From: Pleurocapsa sp. MO_226.B13
GTDB lineage: Bacteria; Cyanobacteriota; Cyanobacteriia; Cyanobacteriales; Xenococcaceae
DNA length: 20,217 nucleotides
Direction: 5' to 3'
Assembly (NCBI GenBank): GCA_030064795.1
Contig: JASJEI010000307.1
Location: forward strand, 1 to 20,217
Shown here: piece after piece, positions 1 to 8,742 of the stretch
How positions within the stretch are numbered: position 1 is the first letter of the stretch
How the letters are laid out: every line of letters begins with the position of its first letter
Made by a program: the position numbers and the translations under genes
The notes under the pieces: generated by a model
Seen by the model: the letters and a program-made list of their open reading frames with translations, nothing else
Told to the model about the DNA's origin: nothing
The model's database searches: none

Positions 1-196
1 TAGCGTGTCAAGCCTAAAATAGTTCAATAGATTCAACTGAACAACGCCAAACAAACAACTCTCTTTGCGCGGACAATTTAAACTTTTGAGGGAACCTCAA
101 AAGCCATGTCCTTGCCTTCGCGCCTTTGCCCCCGTATGCGATGGGGATAAACGAGAGACAAATCTAATCCATCAAATTAAGCTTGACACGCCACTA
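1..196. mobile_element. MITE-like element with 11-bp terminal inverted repeats
   Basis: GCGTGTCAAGC at 3-13 is matched exactly, inverted, by GCTTGACACGC at 181-191. The outer flank TAG on the left and CACTA on the right suggest a longer TIR of the form TAGTGGCGTGTCAAGC that has lost bases on the left or is cut by the window edge. Between the ends there is no coding frame. An internal hairpin is present: CTTTTGAGG (83-91), loop GAA, CCTCAAAAG (95-103), enclosed by GGACA (71-75) and TGTCC (107-111). Size, inverted ends and lack of coding suggest a non-autonomous DNA transposon; the parent family is not identified. The left boundary is uncertain because it coincides with the start of the window. 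Confidence 0.5.
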
Positions 197-320
197 CGGT
201 TAATTTTTTAATGCGATATTGGGAATGATGCGATCGCCTTAATTAACTTAATTAAAATTAAATGCTGTAATTAAAGTCCGATTGAGTATATTCATTGCGG
301 TGACTCTTGCTAATTGGTTG
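197..320. other. AT-rich intergenic spacer with a HIP1 site
   Basis: This short spacer follows the 3' end of the broken hydrolase. It contains one GCGATCGC (HIP1) octamer near 230 and runs of TTAATTAA-like sequence. No gene or clear terminator is seen. Confidence 0.5.
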
Positions 321-1166
321 TTAGAGTTTGGGAATGGGAGATGTCGGGGGAGTATTGCCATAGGCTAATTCTAATTGTTTTGGAGTCAGAGATTGAATTA
401 GATGTAGCGGTAATTCTGAATCGCTAATATTTTGGGCATAGGCAGCAGTCAGGTAAGATCGAGCTTCCGAATTATCCCGAACATGAGCATTAAAAAAGGC
501 TAAAGTTAGGGCTTTTAAATAGGTTCTACCCAAATCGGGACGAAAACCTCGCAAAAAGTCGTTAATTCCTGCAATATTTGCTTCATTGATACTAGAGAAA
601 TGACTGCCATTGACCATTGTTGCTAGATATTTATCGGCAGTAGTCAACCATAAAAAAGGATGTGCCTGTTCTTCAATAAAAGGCGCAGCAAAATCCATCG
701 TCCCCCCAACCATTAGGGTGGGAATTTCGATTTGCTCCATACTTTCAACCCCCAACACCGAGCTAGTAACAGGATTGAGGGCAGCTACAGCTTTAATCCG
801 TGCATCTTGAAGATTGTATTCTCCTGGCGGTAAATTACTGGCGCGACACTGCAAAAATAAAGAGACATTAAGGGTAAAGCTGTCGCGATCGCAAACTTTT
901 CTCATTCTGGCTACATTCACAGGCGCACCAGAAGCGATTAAAGCAGTAGTTCCGCCAAAGGAATATCCTAATATTCCAATCTGCGACCAATTTATTAGTT
1001 TTTGATACTCTGGATGTCGTTCTAATTTGTTTAACAGATGGGTCATGTCTCGCGGACGACTATAAAATTCAACGGGACTAACATCGACGTTTACTTCTCC
1101 TTGTAAGAAAGCTTGTTGATAGTTGTTACTGCTGCCAGGCCGATTACCTGTAGCGATCGCGAGTCA
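321..1166 (-). pseudogene. 5'-truncated alpha/beta hydrolase (dienelactone hydrolase/DUF1400-like)
   Basis: The open frame runs from a TGA at 1164-1166 to the stop at 321. It contains the nucleophile elbow GYSFGG, an Asp-bearing GGTMDFAAPF segment and a His in NGSHFSS, so the Ser-Asp-His triad is present. The part before the first ATG (1046) still reads like the family (a PGSSNNYQQAF segment, then SPVEFYSRPRD), which shows that the ATG is internal and the true N-terminus is lost. Cyanobacterial members normally have some 200 or more further N-terminal residues, with an oxyanion-loop HG motif, before this point. Homology ends at a HIP1 octamer (1153-1160), next to the 3' end of the TpsA pseudogene. 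A shortened protein from the ATG at 1046 would be 241 aa and probably non-functional. Family is fairly sure, substrate unknown. Confidence 0.75.
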
Positions 1167-2674
1167 AATGTCAATTATCAATCGATCGAGCCTAAATTTA
1201 CTGCTTAAATTTGACCACAATTAATCGATCTTTCAGGAATTCTTTCACCTCGATTATTAGTCCGATATGCAGTCAAGATTATCTCTCCAGACTCGGTTAC
1301 TTTGACTCCTCTAGCTGGCTGAATTTTCCCCTGACTGGTTTCAATAGGTTCGGGAATGCTAAACGTAGTATTAGACTGACCGTTAACAGAGATATTATGA
1401 GAATCTAAAGGCAAATCTGGTGCTGGTGGAATACCGCCTTTACCTTCTATGGTTAAACCACTACTGACACCCGATAGTCTATCGGTTTGACAGGCTTGAG
1501 CCGTAGTTTCTTCTGGTTCAACTACGTTAGTGGGTAATTCTGTTGCTCCTTGAACGGGGTTAATATCGGGAGTAAAGATATTAATAGTTCCATCTACAGC
1601 AGTTAAGTTTATATCTCCTGCTTGACCGTTATCTGAAGAACGAAGGTCGATTACAGTGTTCTCGTTAAGAGATATTACATCAGCATTTAATATAATATCT
1701 CCTACAATTCCTTGATCAAAAAGAAAAGGTTAGATGCTATTATTGAATTGGTTAGCGAAATAGTATCAGCATCTAGAATAATATCACCTGCGATCGAGTC
1801 AATTGAAGCTTCTTCTAATCCAAATCTCAAATTAGCATTATCTAAGATTAACTCTCCTGCAACGATCTCAATATTACCTCCATTGCTGGAAATAACATCA
1901 ATTCTCGATTCACTAGTAAGTGTTGTTGACTCACTAATAACATTGTCTTGAATTAAAACGTCTGCTTTTGCTACATTTTCAGGAAAAGTAAATCCTCCAT
2001 CTTCTTCTATAGTAATAATTCCAGCTTCTGTTAAACCACCTAAAGTTACTTTTCCTCCTGGTGCAGTTACGGCACTATTTTCTATAGAAACATTACCGCC
2101 AAGAAGTGCAAAATCTTTGCCTGAATCGATTTCTAATCCAATACGAAATATATTCTCGAATGTTTCATTGACAAAATCTTCTTGAGTTATTATGCCAAAA
2201 TCTAATGCTACTTGTGCTACTGAATCGTCTCCAGATATAAATTCATCAAGTTCTATTCTTCTATTTATTTCATTGACAAATTCTTCGTTGTTCTCAAAAG
2301 CTTCAAAAATTTTTACTGCAGCTTCTGGTGTCAAATTTTCTGCTTCAAACACTGTTCTTTATGCAAAATCAGAACGATTTACAATATCGCCAGGGTGATC
2401 CCGAAAACCCAAACCAATCGGTGCATTGACGGTCAATAAGGGAGGATTGGCTAAATCTGCTGCACTAAATTCTCCATCCTCAAACAGAATACTACTAGCA
2501 GTTGAACCATAAAACGAACCACCGATATCTAACCTTGCATTCTCGCCGAAAATAATTCCTGCGGGGTTGATTAAGAATAAACTAGCACTACCATTGGCTC
2601 TTATTAACCCATCGATGTTGGAAATATTCCTGCCTGTTACCCGACTAAAGATGTTAGAGATACTCTCAGCATTA

Positions 2675-2860
2675 GTGACTTCCTCCCGACTCTCATTGCT
2701 ACGCACTCTTAGAGCGGGCTTCCATTATCGCGCTTTGGATCTTGCTCTCCCTCTACCCAAAGATAGGTTGCGCCACTTATCTACAACAAAGTTGCCCGAC
2801 AGTACGACTTGAGAGCCAATACGAGTGCTTTTCGCGAGTCCCGCGATACGTTTCTTCGCC
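2675..2860 (-). ncRNA. Candidate TnpB omega (right-end) RNA
   Basis: In IS605-type elements the guide RNA is made from the 3' part of tnpB through the right end, and its guide is the host DNA just beyond. Here the right-end hairpin (2685-2718) and the terminal GGAAGTCAC at the 2675 boundary are in the expected place. The guide would begin at 2674 and read TAATGCTGAGAG on the minus strand. The 5' limit is a guess, and no transcript evidence exists. Confidence 0.3.
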
Positions 2861-4013
2861 TCGGTTACAGATTTCTTGACCAGAGGCAATATCTCTATCC
2901 ACAACATAACCGCATTCATTGCACTCACTCAATCGAACACTCAGATCTTTTCTAACTTCGGTACGACAATTTGGACAAACCTGACTCGTTCCACGATGGT
3001 CAACGCGCCCGACAAAGACATCTCGTTTTCGAGCTACATACTCTAATATGTCCCTTTGCTTGCCGAAAGCAGCATCAATTGTATGCTTACCTAGTATTCC
3101 TTTTGCCATAATACGAAAGTCACAATCTTCTACATAGATAGTGTCTGCCATGTCGCATAATTTGTGAGCAAGCTTGAACTGATAATCTGTTCGTTTGAAC
3201 GCTATGTGGTTATATTGTTTGGCTACTTTGATTCGAGCTTTCTCATAGTTTTTACCTCGTTTCATCTTTCTTGATAGACGCTTTTGTAGCACTTTCAGCC
3301 GACGGTAGGCTGTCTTGAAAAACTTAGGTCTAGGTTCTGTATATCCGTCGCTAGTCGCTATATAGGATAGCAAACCAACGTCTACACCAATCGTATGACC
3401 ATGAGGCACTGGACTAGGAAACTCAAAATCCGATTCTATAGCTACCACAACAAACCAACCTACTGCTTTCTTTACTACTCTGACTTGTTTGATTACAAAC
3501 CCGTCTGGAATCGGTCTATGCAAATTGATTCGTACTTTCCCTAATTTGGGTAATTGAATTTGCCAAATCCCCCCTTTTATTCCCCCCTTATCAAGGGGGG
3601 AATAAAAGGGGGGATCGTTTGAACTGAGGGAACAGCATAGATTTCATTTGCCCGTACTTTTTGAAGCGCGGGAAACCATAGCCTCTGGCTCTAAAAGAGT
3701 CCCAACTATCATGCAGTCGTCTGATATTAGTTTGCAATACCTGGGACGGCACTGCTTTTAGCCTGGGAAACTTTTTCTTTGCCTTGGGTAAGTTGTTTTG
3801 CTGTTGGTGGTAGCTGGGAAACGGATAATCGATTGCCATGATATATTCTGATTCCAAACTGCACCTGTCGATTGGACATTTGCGCGAAGCAATCCAATCT
3901 TTGAGTTCCAAGAGCGCATAGTTATAAGACACGCGACAAGTTTCTAACCACTCATTTAGTAGTTCGATCTGTTGCGAATCTGGATATATGCGGTAGCGAT
4001 AATTCAGAATCAT
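2777..4013 (-). pseudogene. tnpB: TnpB RNA-guided nuclease gene, split by a 49-nt palindrome
   Basis: The first part (ATG at 4013, MILNYRYRIYPDSQQ) is the usual TnpB N-terminal helix-turn-helix region and reads to a stop at 3591 inside the palindrome. The second part, from about 3566 to 2777, has RuvC-like Asp in IGVDVGLL, Glu in YVEDCDF, a zinc finger CPNC and CNEC, and the third acidic residue in VVDRDIASGQE. Removing exactly 3567-3615 joins FPQFKR to WQIQLPKLGKVRINL in one frame and gives a 395-aa protein, normal for TnpB, with all three catalytic acids. So the gene was intact until the palindrome inserted. The C-terminal tail after NRGEE does not resemble what I know of the family. TnpB proteins cut DNA at sites chosen by the omega RNA and help keep the element in place. 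Confidence 0.9.
3567..3615. repeat. Perfect 49-nt palindromic insertion (23-bp stem)
   Basis: The arm at 3567-3589 (ATCCCCCC then TTTTATT then CCCCCCTT) is exactly complementary to 3593-3615, leaving a 3-nt loop ATC. The C6/G6 blocks separated by A/T resemble dispersed palindromes common in cyanobacterial genomes. It sits inside tnpB and its length (49, that is 1 modulo 3) shifts the frame. Exact removal restores the frame. Confidence 0.9.
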
Positions 4014-4374
4014 ACAAATAGTTGATCACACTAAGATGTCAACGGTAGACTATTTGTTCGCAAAGCTCACAGGCTTCTCCCATACGACTCTCACCTTCGG
4101 TAGAGAGCGGGACTTCTCATCCTAAAAGGTTAAAAAAGGCTTCATTACCTGTAGGTACAGAAAAATCCTGAAAGCTATGAAACAGATTACTACCTCTCGT
4201 CTCCCCACCCGTTATTTCAGCCACATTGCCATTTTGGTTGACAGTCGTATTGACTGTACCATCAGAAGTAATTTGGGCTAATGTTGTATTACTTGTAGCG
4301 TAAAGACAGCCAAAAGTACAGACACCAATCTGAAATAGGGGCAAGATAGTTTGTTTCATCGGTCGAGTAGGCAA

Positions 4375-4684
4375 AAAGCCTAAGATTTTGTAGATAAAAC
4401 AAATACTATCAGTCCTATTAGATGTTTTAGCTTGTATTTGATATTTCTTCTTACTGTTTAATCATTGCAGGCGATAAATCTTGGATTGATTAACTAGCTT
4501 TTTTGCTCATTTATCTATATAGTTGCAGATATTTCTAGAATTTAGATCATATCAGTCTCATACTGCTGAAAACAGTGCAAGGTCGCCTTGCAATTGAGAA
4601 TTATTCCTATTTGTATCCGAACCTAGGGTTACTCACAGAAGTTGTTAAGAATTGAAATAACAAGGCAACTGCAATATCAAACTA
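4375..4684. other. Intergenic region between bioB and the tpsA pseudogene
   Basis: About 310 bp without a gene. It should hold the bioB 3' end signals and the old tpsA promoter. The only clear structure is the hairpin at 4576-4592. Near 4673-4700 there are short CTAC-rich repeats (ACTAACTACCAACTACC) overlapping the bioB stop. No convincing -35/-10 pair is claimed. Confidence 0.5.
4576..4592. repeat. Short perfect hairpin downstream of bioB
   Basis: TGCAAGG (4576-4582), loop TCG, CCTTGCA (4586-4592). It lies about 90 bp past the bioB stop. No T-run follows on either strand, so it is a weak candidate terminator or a dispersed palindrome. Confidence 0.4.
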
Positions 4685-5737
4685 CTAACTACCAACTACC
4701 GACTGTTTAAATTCCACATTTAAAGCCTGAGTATCTTCTATTTCTAAAATCGAACCATCGGGGTTTTCTAAGACAAATCCCGCATCGCGAATCATTTCTA
4801 GATCTTTACTAGCAGATTGTCCTGCGGTGGTAAGATAATCGCCGATAAAAATAGAGTTAGCAGGATATAAACCCATTATCTGTAGCGATCGCAAGTGAAC
4901 TTCTCTCCCGCCAGCGATCCTGATTTCTTGTTTGGGTAGGATAAATCTAAAGAGGTTCAAAATCCGCAAGCAGCGACGGGGATTGAGTCGATTGGTATCC
5001 GCTAGAGGCGTACCTGCAATGGGAATCAAAAAGTTGATTGGGACGCTGGTAACGTCTAAATCTCGTAGGGAATAAGCCAAGTCGATAATATCATCGTCGG
5101 TTTCGTTCATTCCCAAAATACCGCCAGAACAAGTAGTGATGCCAGCTTTTTGTACGTTTTGCAGAGTATTAACGCGATCGCGAAAGGTATGAGTGCTACA
5201 GATGTTTTCGTGGTGGTTTTCGGAGGTATTTAAATTATGGTTGACGCGATCTACACCCACTTCGGCTAACTGTTGGGTTTGTTCCTCACTTAGTAAACCC
5301 AGACAGGCGCATATCTTAAGATCGTGTTTGGCTTTAACCGCCTGGAAAGCTTCTAGTACCTTACTAAACACAGATGGCGATGGCGATCGCCCTGAAATTG
5401 CCATACAAAACGTACCTGCCTTTAGTTTAGCTGCTCGATCCGCTGCTTGAACGATTTTATCTTTGGCAATTAGAGGATATTTCTCAATCTCTGCCGAGGA
5501 GATTTTAGACTGAGAACAGTAATTACAATCTTCGGGACATAAACCACTTTGAGCATTCAGTAGAAAATGCAGTCTAACGCGATTTGACCAATAGTGATGA
5601 CGTACTTTGTAGGCTGCGTTGAGTTGTTCTAGCAATACCAAGTCTGGTGCTGATAAAATGCTTTTTGCCGTGGTGCGATCGATTAGTTCCCCTGCAAGGG
5701 AGAGTTCGGCTATGGCATTGTAGTTGATTGTGGTCAT
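4685..5737 (-). CDS. bioB: Biotin synthase BioB
   Basis: Radical-SAM enzyme that inserts sulfur into dethiobiotin to make biotin, the last step of the pathway, in the cytoplasm. At 350 aa it has normal length. The radical-SAM cluster motif is [13 protein letters not shown], with Cys67, Cys71 and Cys74 binding the [4Fe-4S] cluster. The second [2Fe-2S] (sulfur donor) ligands are visible by position: Cys111, Cys143, Cys203 (TTCSGGI) and an Arg in the [13 protein letters not shown] segment, matching E. coli C97, C128, C188 and R260. Also typical are [23 protein letters not shown] sequence, split around the SAM site, and [14 protein letters not shown] near the C-terminus. The start is the ATG at 5737 ([12 protein letters not shown]). 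It is a lone biotin gene here; no other bio gene and no BirA-type operator is recognised nearby. All key residues are intact. Confidence 0.97.
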   Translation of the reverse strand: MTTINYNAIAELSLAGELIDRTTAKSILSAPDLVLLEQLNAAYKVRHHYWSNRVRLHFLLNAQSGLCPEDCNYCSQSKISSAEIEKYPLIAKDKIVQAADRAAKLKAGTFCMAISGRSPSPSVFSKVLEAFQAVKAKHDLKICACLGLLSEEQTQQLAEVGVDRVNHNLNTSENHHENICSTHTFRDRVNTLQNVQKAGITTCSGGILGMNETDDDIIDLAYSLRDLDVTSVPINFLIPIAGTPLADTNRLNPRRCLRILNLFRFILPKQEIRIAGGREVHLRSLQIMGLYPANSIFIGDYLTTAGQSASKDLEMIRDAGFVLENPDGSILEIEDTQALNVEFKQSVVGS

Positions 5738-5802
5738 GGCAAGCTTTCGATCTACAGAGAACTTTATTGTTTTACCACGAAATAATTACCAATCGCTGAT
5801 TA

Positions 5803-6180
5803 CTAATTAATATTTTTACTTGCTACTTGTTTATCCTCGAAGAGGGCTACTTCTTGTCTGGTGCGATCGCGAATTGTCTCGGCGATCGCTTTTAACCACT
5901 CTTCGGTAATCATTTCCTTGGATAATTGAAAGACACAGTATCCTTGTTGTTGGGCGAGATTTAGTTTTTCATAATCCCGCATCAGGCTTCTACCCGTACT
6001 ATGTCCCCCTTTGTGCCAAATTTGTCCGTTGATTTCGATCGCGACTTTAGCAGGAAAATTGACATAATCGAATTTAAAACGACGTTTAGGAATTAGTCTT
6101 ACTTCCGTTTCTAAGTCTAAGTCGGGAAATAGTTCGTCCCACAAAAGATCGAATTCAAATTCTAAGCTACTAATGCTCAT
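5803..6180 (-). CDS. Small PD-(D/E)XK (Vsr/DUF559-like) endonuclease-family protein
   Basis: A 125-aa protein starting MSISSLEFEFDLLW. A nuclease-like core is visible: FKFDYVNFPAKVAIEINGQIW has Asp38 and, eleven residues on, Glu49 in a V-A-I-E-I-N-G strand (described as one motif in two halves), followed by WHKGGHSTGRSLMRDYEKLN and a final strand YCVFQLS. This layout (Asp, then hydrophobic-Glu-x-Asn/Asp-Gly, then HxxG and an Arg/Lys-rich helix) is typical of very-short-patch-repair-like and DUF559 proteins, often phage-borne or near restriction genes. It stands alone, 65 bp upstream of bioB on the same strand. DNA-processing role is inferred; the exact substrate is unknown. Confidence 0.7.
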   Translation of the reverse strand: MSISSLEFEFDLLWDELFPDLDLETEVRLIPKRRFKFDYVNFPAKVAIEINGQIWHKGGHSTGRSLMRDYEKLNLAQQQGYCVFQLSKEMITEEWLKAIAETIRDRTRQEVALFEDKQVASKNIN

Positions 6181-6259
6181 CGGTCAGTTCGGTTGATTTT
6201 TACCAAAGATAACCTTCATTCTCTGTATTAACCAACCAAGAAGTTTAATTAGCGTGAGT

Positions 6260-8242
6260 CTAGCTTATCCCATCTAAATTATAGAAATTGTCCGCAGTTA
6301 ACTCAACTGGATTGACACCTAGAACTACTGCTATTCGATCGCCTTGATAGGCGACAAAGCTGTTGACATCTCCCGTAATCTCTAGGGAACCATAAGTCAG
6401 ACTATCGGGCAAAGCGATTTTGTCTCTATCTAGTTCAAAGTCAATAATCCAATCGCGACTTTCATCTTTGTTTAAATAGAACAGGTCATTTCCTGCACCT
6501 CCTTCAAGAACGTTTGTCCCATAATTGCCCCTCAAAATATCATCTCCACTGCCACCATTAAGAACATCATCACTATCGTAGCCAGTTATAGTGTCATGTC
6601 CTGCACCACCATTTAAGGTATCGTTACCTTGGTTTCCAAATATGCGATCGTCACCACCATATCCACTGATAATGCTGTCTTGGGAAGTGCTAAATAGAAA
6701 ATTATCATTGTCATCGCCATCAACAATAATTACATCTTCGGCATTATTTTCTAATGCTCCAATATCAATGTTATTTCCTGCAACTCGTTTTTTTCCTCTT
6801 TGATCTAAAACTAATTTTTTAGGGTTACTTCCCGCATCAATAGCAGGTGAGTCAACAAGTAAAGCATGGGTTAAAGTGCGACCACCATTATCCTGCAAAA
6901 CATCCAGCCCTGGATCGATAGGATTATTGGGAGTTCCCACCAGATCGCCGTTTACACCGTCAACAATGCCAGGATACCTATTGTTGCCGATTAGATTATT
7001 ACCACCGCTGACAAAGTTACCAAAACGTTCCTTCTGAATGTCTGTAGCGTTTTTATTACCAGCAATAATACTACTCGTTATCGTTACTCTAGTCGAAGTT
7101 TTATAACTATCATCACCATAACCATAAAAATGAGCATAATAATGATTGCTTCCACTGACGCTAAATATTCCTGCGCCATGGGTAGATTCGTTATCAGTAA
7201 TAGTGCTATTGCTAATGTTTAGGGCAGCTTCTTCATAATTATAAATACCACCACCACCATCAATAGCAGTATTGCCACTAATAGTGCTGTTAATAATTTC
7301 CATCTCTCCAAAATCATTAACAATACCGCCACCATCAGATCTAGCTTGATTATTAAAAATGGAACTTCGATCTATGGTTACTCCGTCAGAATTGTTATAG
7401 ATTCCGCCACCATCATTAGCAGAATTATCGCCAATATTGGTATTAGTAATGATTAATTCTTGACTATAGTTACGAATACCACCACCATCGGCATAATCTT
7501 CAGTAGTATTATTAGTTATATCGCTATCAATAATATTAGTTGCAGCGGTTTCTTCTGAATAACCAGAGCTATTGTTAATACCGCCACCACCATAATTTCC
7601 CAGATTACTGTCTATAAAGCTCTCAATAATGACTAAATTACCATCGTTGTTAATCCCACCACCATAATTGGCAATATTATTATTTACAGTAGTATTAGTA
7701 ATTGTTAAATCGCCACTATTATGAATCCCACCACCGACATATTCGGCACTATTATTGCCAATCGTACTATTGGTAATTGTTAAATCGCCAAAGTTGCTAA
7801 TACCGCCACCATAATACTTAGCAATGTTATCAACTACAGCAACATCGGATAGTTGAAGATTTTCTGCATTAAAAATTCCTGCTCCATCGCCATCAATATA
7901 CTTTAAGTAGCCTCTATTATATTTAAGCTCGCTACTTTTTCCGCCCGTAACTATAGCATTTGACAAACTAACATCGATTAAATTATCATAATCACCATCA
8001 TCAAAATCGAAAACGCGAGATAAACCCCCAGCATCAATAGTTAATTGATTGATCCCTGAACCATCAATTGTCAAACTATCCGTAATATCTAGTTCGCCAC
8101 TAGTCAGATTGATGGTGTGTCGATCTCCTTCTACCTCAAACACAATTTCATCAGCACCAGCTTTATTGTTCGCCAGATTAATTGACTCTCTTAAGCTACC
8201 TTCCCCTGAATCTGCTAAATTGGTGACCTTAAAAATAGACAT
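6260..8242 (-). CDS. Secreted parallel beta-helix protein with RTX calcium-binding repeats
   Basis: 660 aa, start ATG at 8242. It opens with FKVTNLADSGEGSLRESINLAN, the CSLREA-like entry sequence of large surface beta-helix proteins, without a Sec signal peptide. Residues about 130-390 hold many copies of a short rung ending GGGI(Y/H/N/F)N with N-S-(T/S)-I-x-x-N, as in polymorphic outer-membrane-type proteins. Then comes a PAIDAGS motif (about 465) and, at about 510-595, RTX nonapeptides of the GGxGxDxLxGG type such as GGAGHDTITG and GGSGDDILRG. RTX repeats bind calcium outside the cell and usually mark export by a type I secretion system, whose genes are not in this window. The protein is likely surface or released; adhesion or matrix role is inference. 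The frame is intact. Confidence 0.85.
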   Translation of the reverse strand: MSIFKVTNLADSGEGSLRESINLANNKAGADEIVFEVEGDRHTINLTSGELDITDSLTIDGSGINQLTIDAGGLSRVFDFDDGDYDNLIDVSLSNAIVTGGKSSELKYNRGYLKYIDGDGAGIFNAENLQLSDVAVVDNIAKYYGGGISNFGDLTITNSTIGNNSAEYVGGGIHNSGDLTITNTTVNNNIANYGGGINNDGNLVIIESFIDSNLGNYGGGGINNSSGYSEETAATNIIDSDITNNTTEDYADGGGIRNYSQELIITNTNIGDNSANDGGGIYNNSDGVTIDRSSIFNNQARSDGGGIVNDFGEMEIINSTISGNTAIDGGGGIYNYEEAALNISNSTITDNESTHGAGIFSVSGSNHYYAHFYGYGDDSYKTSTRVTITSSIIAGNKNATDIQKERFGNFVSGGNNLIGNNRYPGIVDGVNGDLVGTPNNPIDPGLDVLQDNGGRTLTHALLVDSPAIDAGSNPKKLVLDQRGKKRVAGNNIDIGALENNAEDVIIVDGDDNDNFLFSTSQDSIISGYGGDDRIFGNQGNDTLNGGAGHDTITGYDSDDVLNGGSGDDILRGNYGTNVLEGGAGNDLFYLNKDESRDWIIDFELDRDKIALPDSLTYGSLEITGDVNSFVAYQGDRIAVVLGVNPVELTADNFYNLDGIS

Positions 8243-8547
8243 ATATTTTTGTTTGTTGTTGGGTATCTTGATTGAAGGCAGGCTTTAGTTTTTAATGCCG
8301 ACTAACAAGTTTTGGCAAACTGAGTATGCCCATTATCAGTAGTAATTCGCTCAAATAGAAATATATTTCGGTAGTTTCACTTAATTTAAATGCTAATGTG
8401 AAGAGGCAGCATCTCATTTTCAGATTAATAAAGAATGCTTAGAGGAGAATGGCATCTAAAAAAATTTATTTTTTCTCAAGAGAATATGAAGCTAACATTA
8501 GTTATAGATTAGATTTCTCTAATTTTTAAGCATTAAAAAGACATACC
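8243..8547. other. Divergent intergenic region
   Basis: About 305 bp between the beta-helix gene (minus) and the ATPase cassette (plus). It should contain both promoters. It is very AT-rich near 8440-8530, with no strong repeat or operator that I can name. No Shine-Dalgarno is evident before the ATG at 8548. Confidence 0.5.
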
Positions 8548-8742
8548 ATGAGTAAAAGTAAGAAAGAAAAAAATAATATATCAGACTTGAGTTCGATTCA
8601 AAAACCTATTACCAGCGCACCAACAGAAGTAAGGCAAATTATTGAGCAGGTGTTACAACTAGAGAAAGATAAGCTATATTTAAAGACTCCCAGGAATATT
8701 AATGAGGATATTTTAAATATCATCAAAAAAGTCGTGCAATGA
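8548..8742 (+). CDS. 64-aa small protein paired with a DndD-like ATPase
   Basis: A short lysine-rich N-terminus (MSKSKKEKNN) is followed by APTEVRQIIEQVLQLEKDKLY and INEDILNIIKKVV, two predicted amphipathic helices. Its stop overlaps the start of the next gene by 4 nt (ATGA, 8739-8742), so the two are translationally coupled. The pattern recalls what is annotated in databases as a DNA-modification-system-associated small protein found beside DndD-like ATPases; this is from memory and unverified. No catalytic motif is seen. A partner or regulator of the ATPase is the simplest inference. Confidence 0.7.
   Translation: MSKSKKEKNNISDLSSIQKPITSAPTEVRQIIEQVLQLEKDKLYLKTPRNINEDILNIIKKVVQ

Larger units (their letters stand above)
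2675..4129 (-). mobile_element. IS605-group (IS1341-like) element carrying tnpB only
   Basis: The boundaries come from rebuilding the host TpsA frame. On the minus strand TTTTTTAA is followed by the element (4129 down to 2675) and then TAATGCTGAG; joining the flanks gives [12 protein letters not shown] without a gap or target duplication, as expected for IS200/IS605 insertion. The left end has a subterminal hairpin: CTCTC 4088-4092 with GAGAG 4103-4107, extended by ACC/GGT. The right end has CCCG 2685-2688 with CGGG 2715-2718, extended by CTCT/AGAG. There are no terminal inverted repeats and no tnpA Y1 transposase. The base context TTTAA just outside the left end fits the idea of a TnpB target-adjacent motif. 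Length is 1455 bp. Confidence 0.85.
1205..4359 (-). pseudogene. TpsA/filamentous haemagglutinin-type exoprotein, multiply disrupted
   Basis: This is the remnant of a two-partner-secretion exoprotein. The N-terminus (start at 4359, MKQTILPL; an ATG at 4374 is also possible) has a signal peptide ending near TTLAQ, then the TPS-domain opening ITSDGTVNTTV and SNLFHSFQDFSVPTGNEAFFN. After the tnpB insertion it resumes as [14 protein letters not shown] and [26 protein letters not shown] split over a few residues, classic FHA N-terminal sequence. Next come an in-frame TAA at 2359-2361 between DFA and RTVFEAEN, a beta-helical middle, a frameshift near 1715-1728 in a T-rich run (one base lost or two gained), and an intact C-terminus ending INCGQI at 1205. 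The rebuilt protein is roughly 580 aa, short for the family, so internal deletion is likely. No TpsB transporter gene is in the window. Four lesions make it clearly dead. Confidence 0.85.

Noticed and set aside
2359..2361. Programmed stop-codon readthrough in TpsA
   Set aside because: The gene has an insertion and a frameshift as well, so plain decay explains the stop.
2777..4129. A tnpA (Y1 transposase) gene in the IS605-type element
   Set aside because: The space left of tnpB inside the element is only about 115 bp, with no HUH or Tyr motif.
5738..5802. Operon of bioB with the nuclease-like gene
   Set aside because: They share strand and a 65-bp gap, but nothing links their functions and no shared signal is visible.
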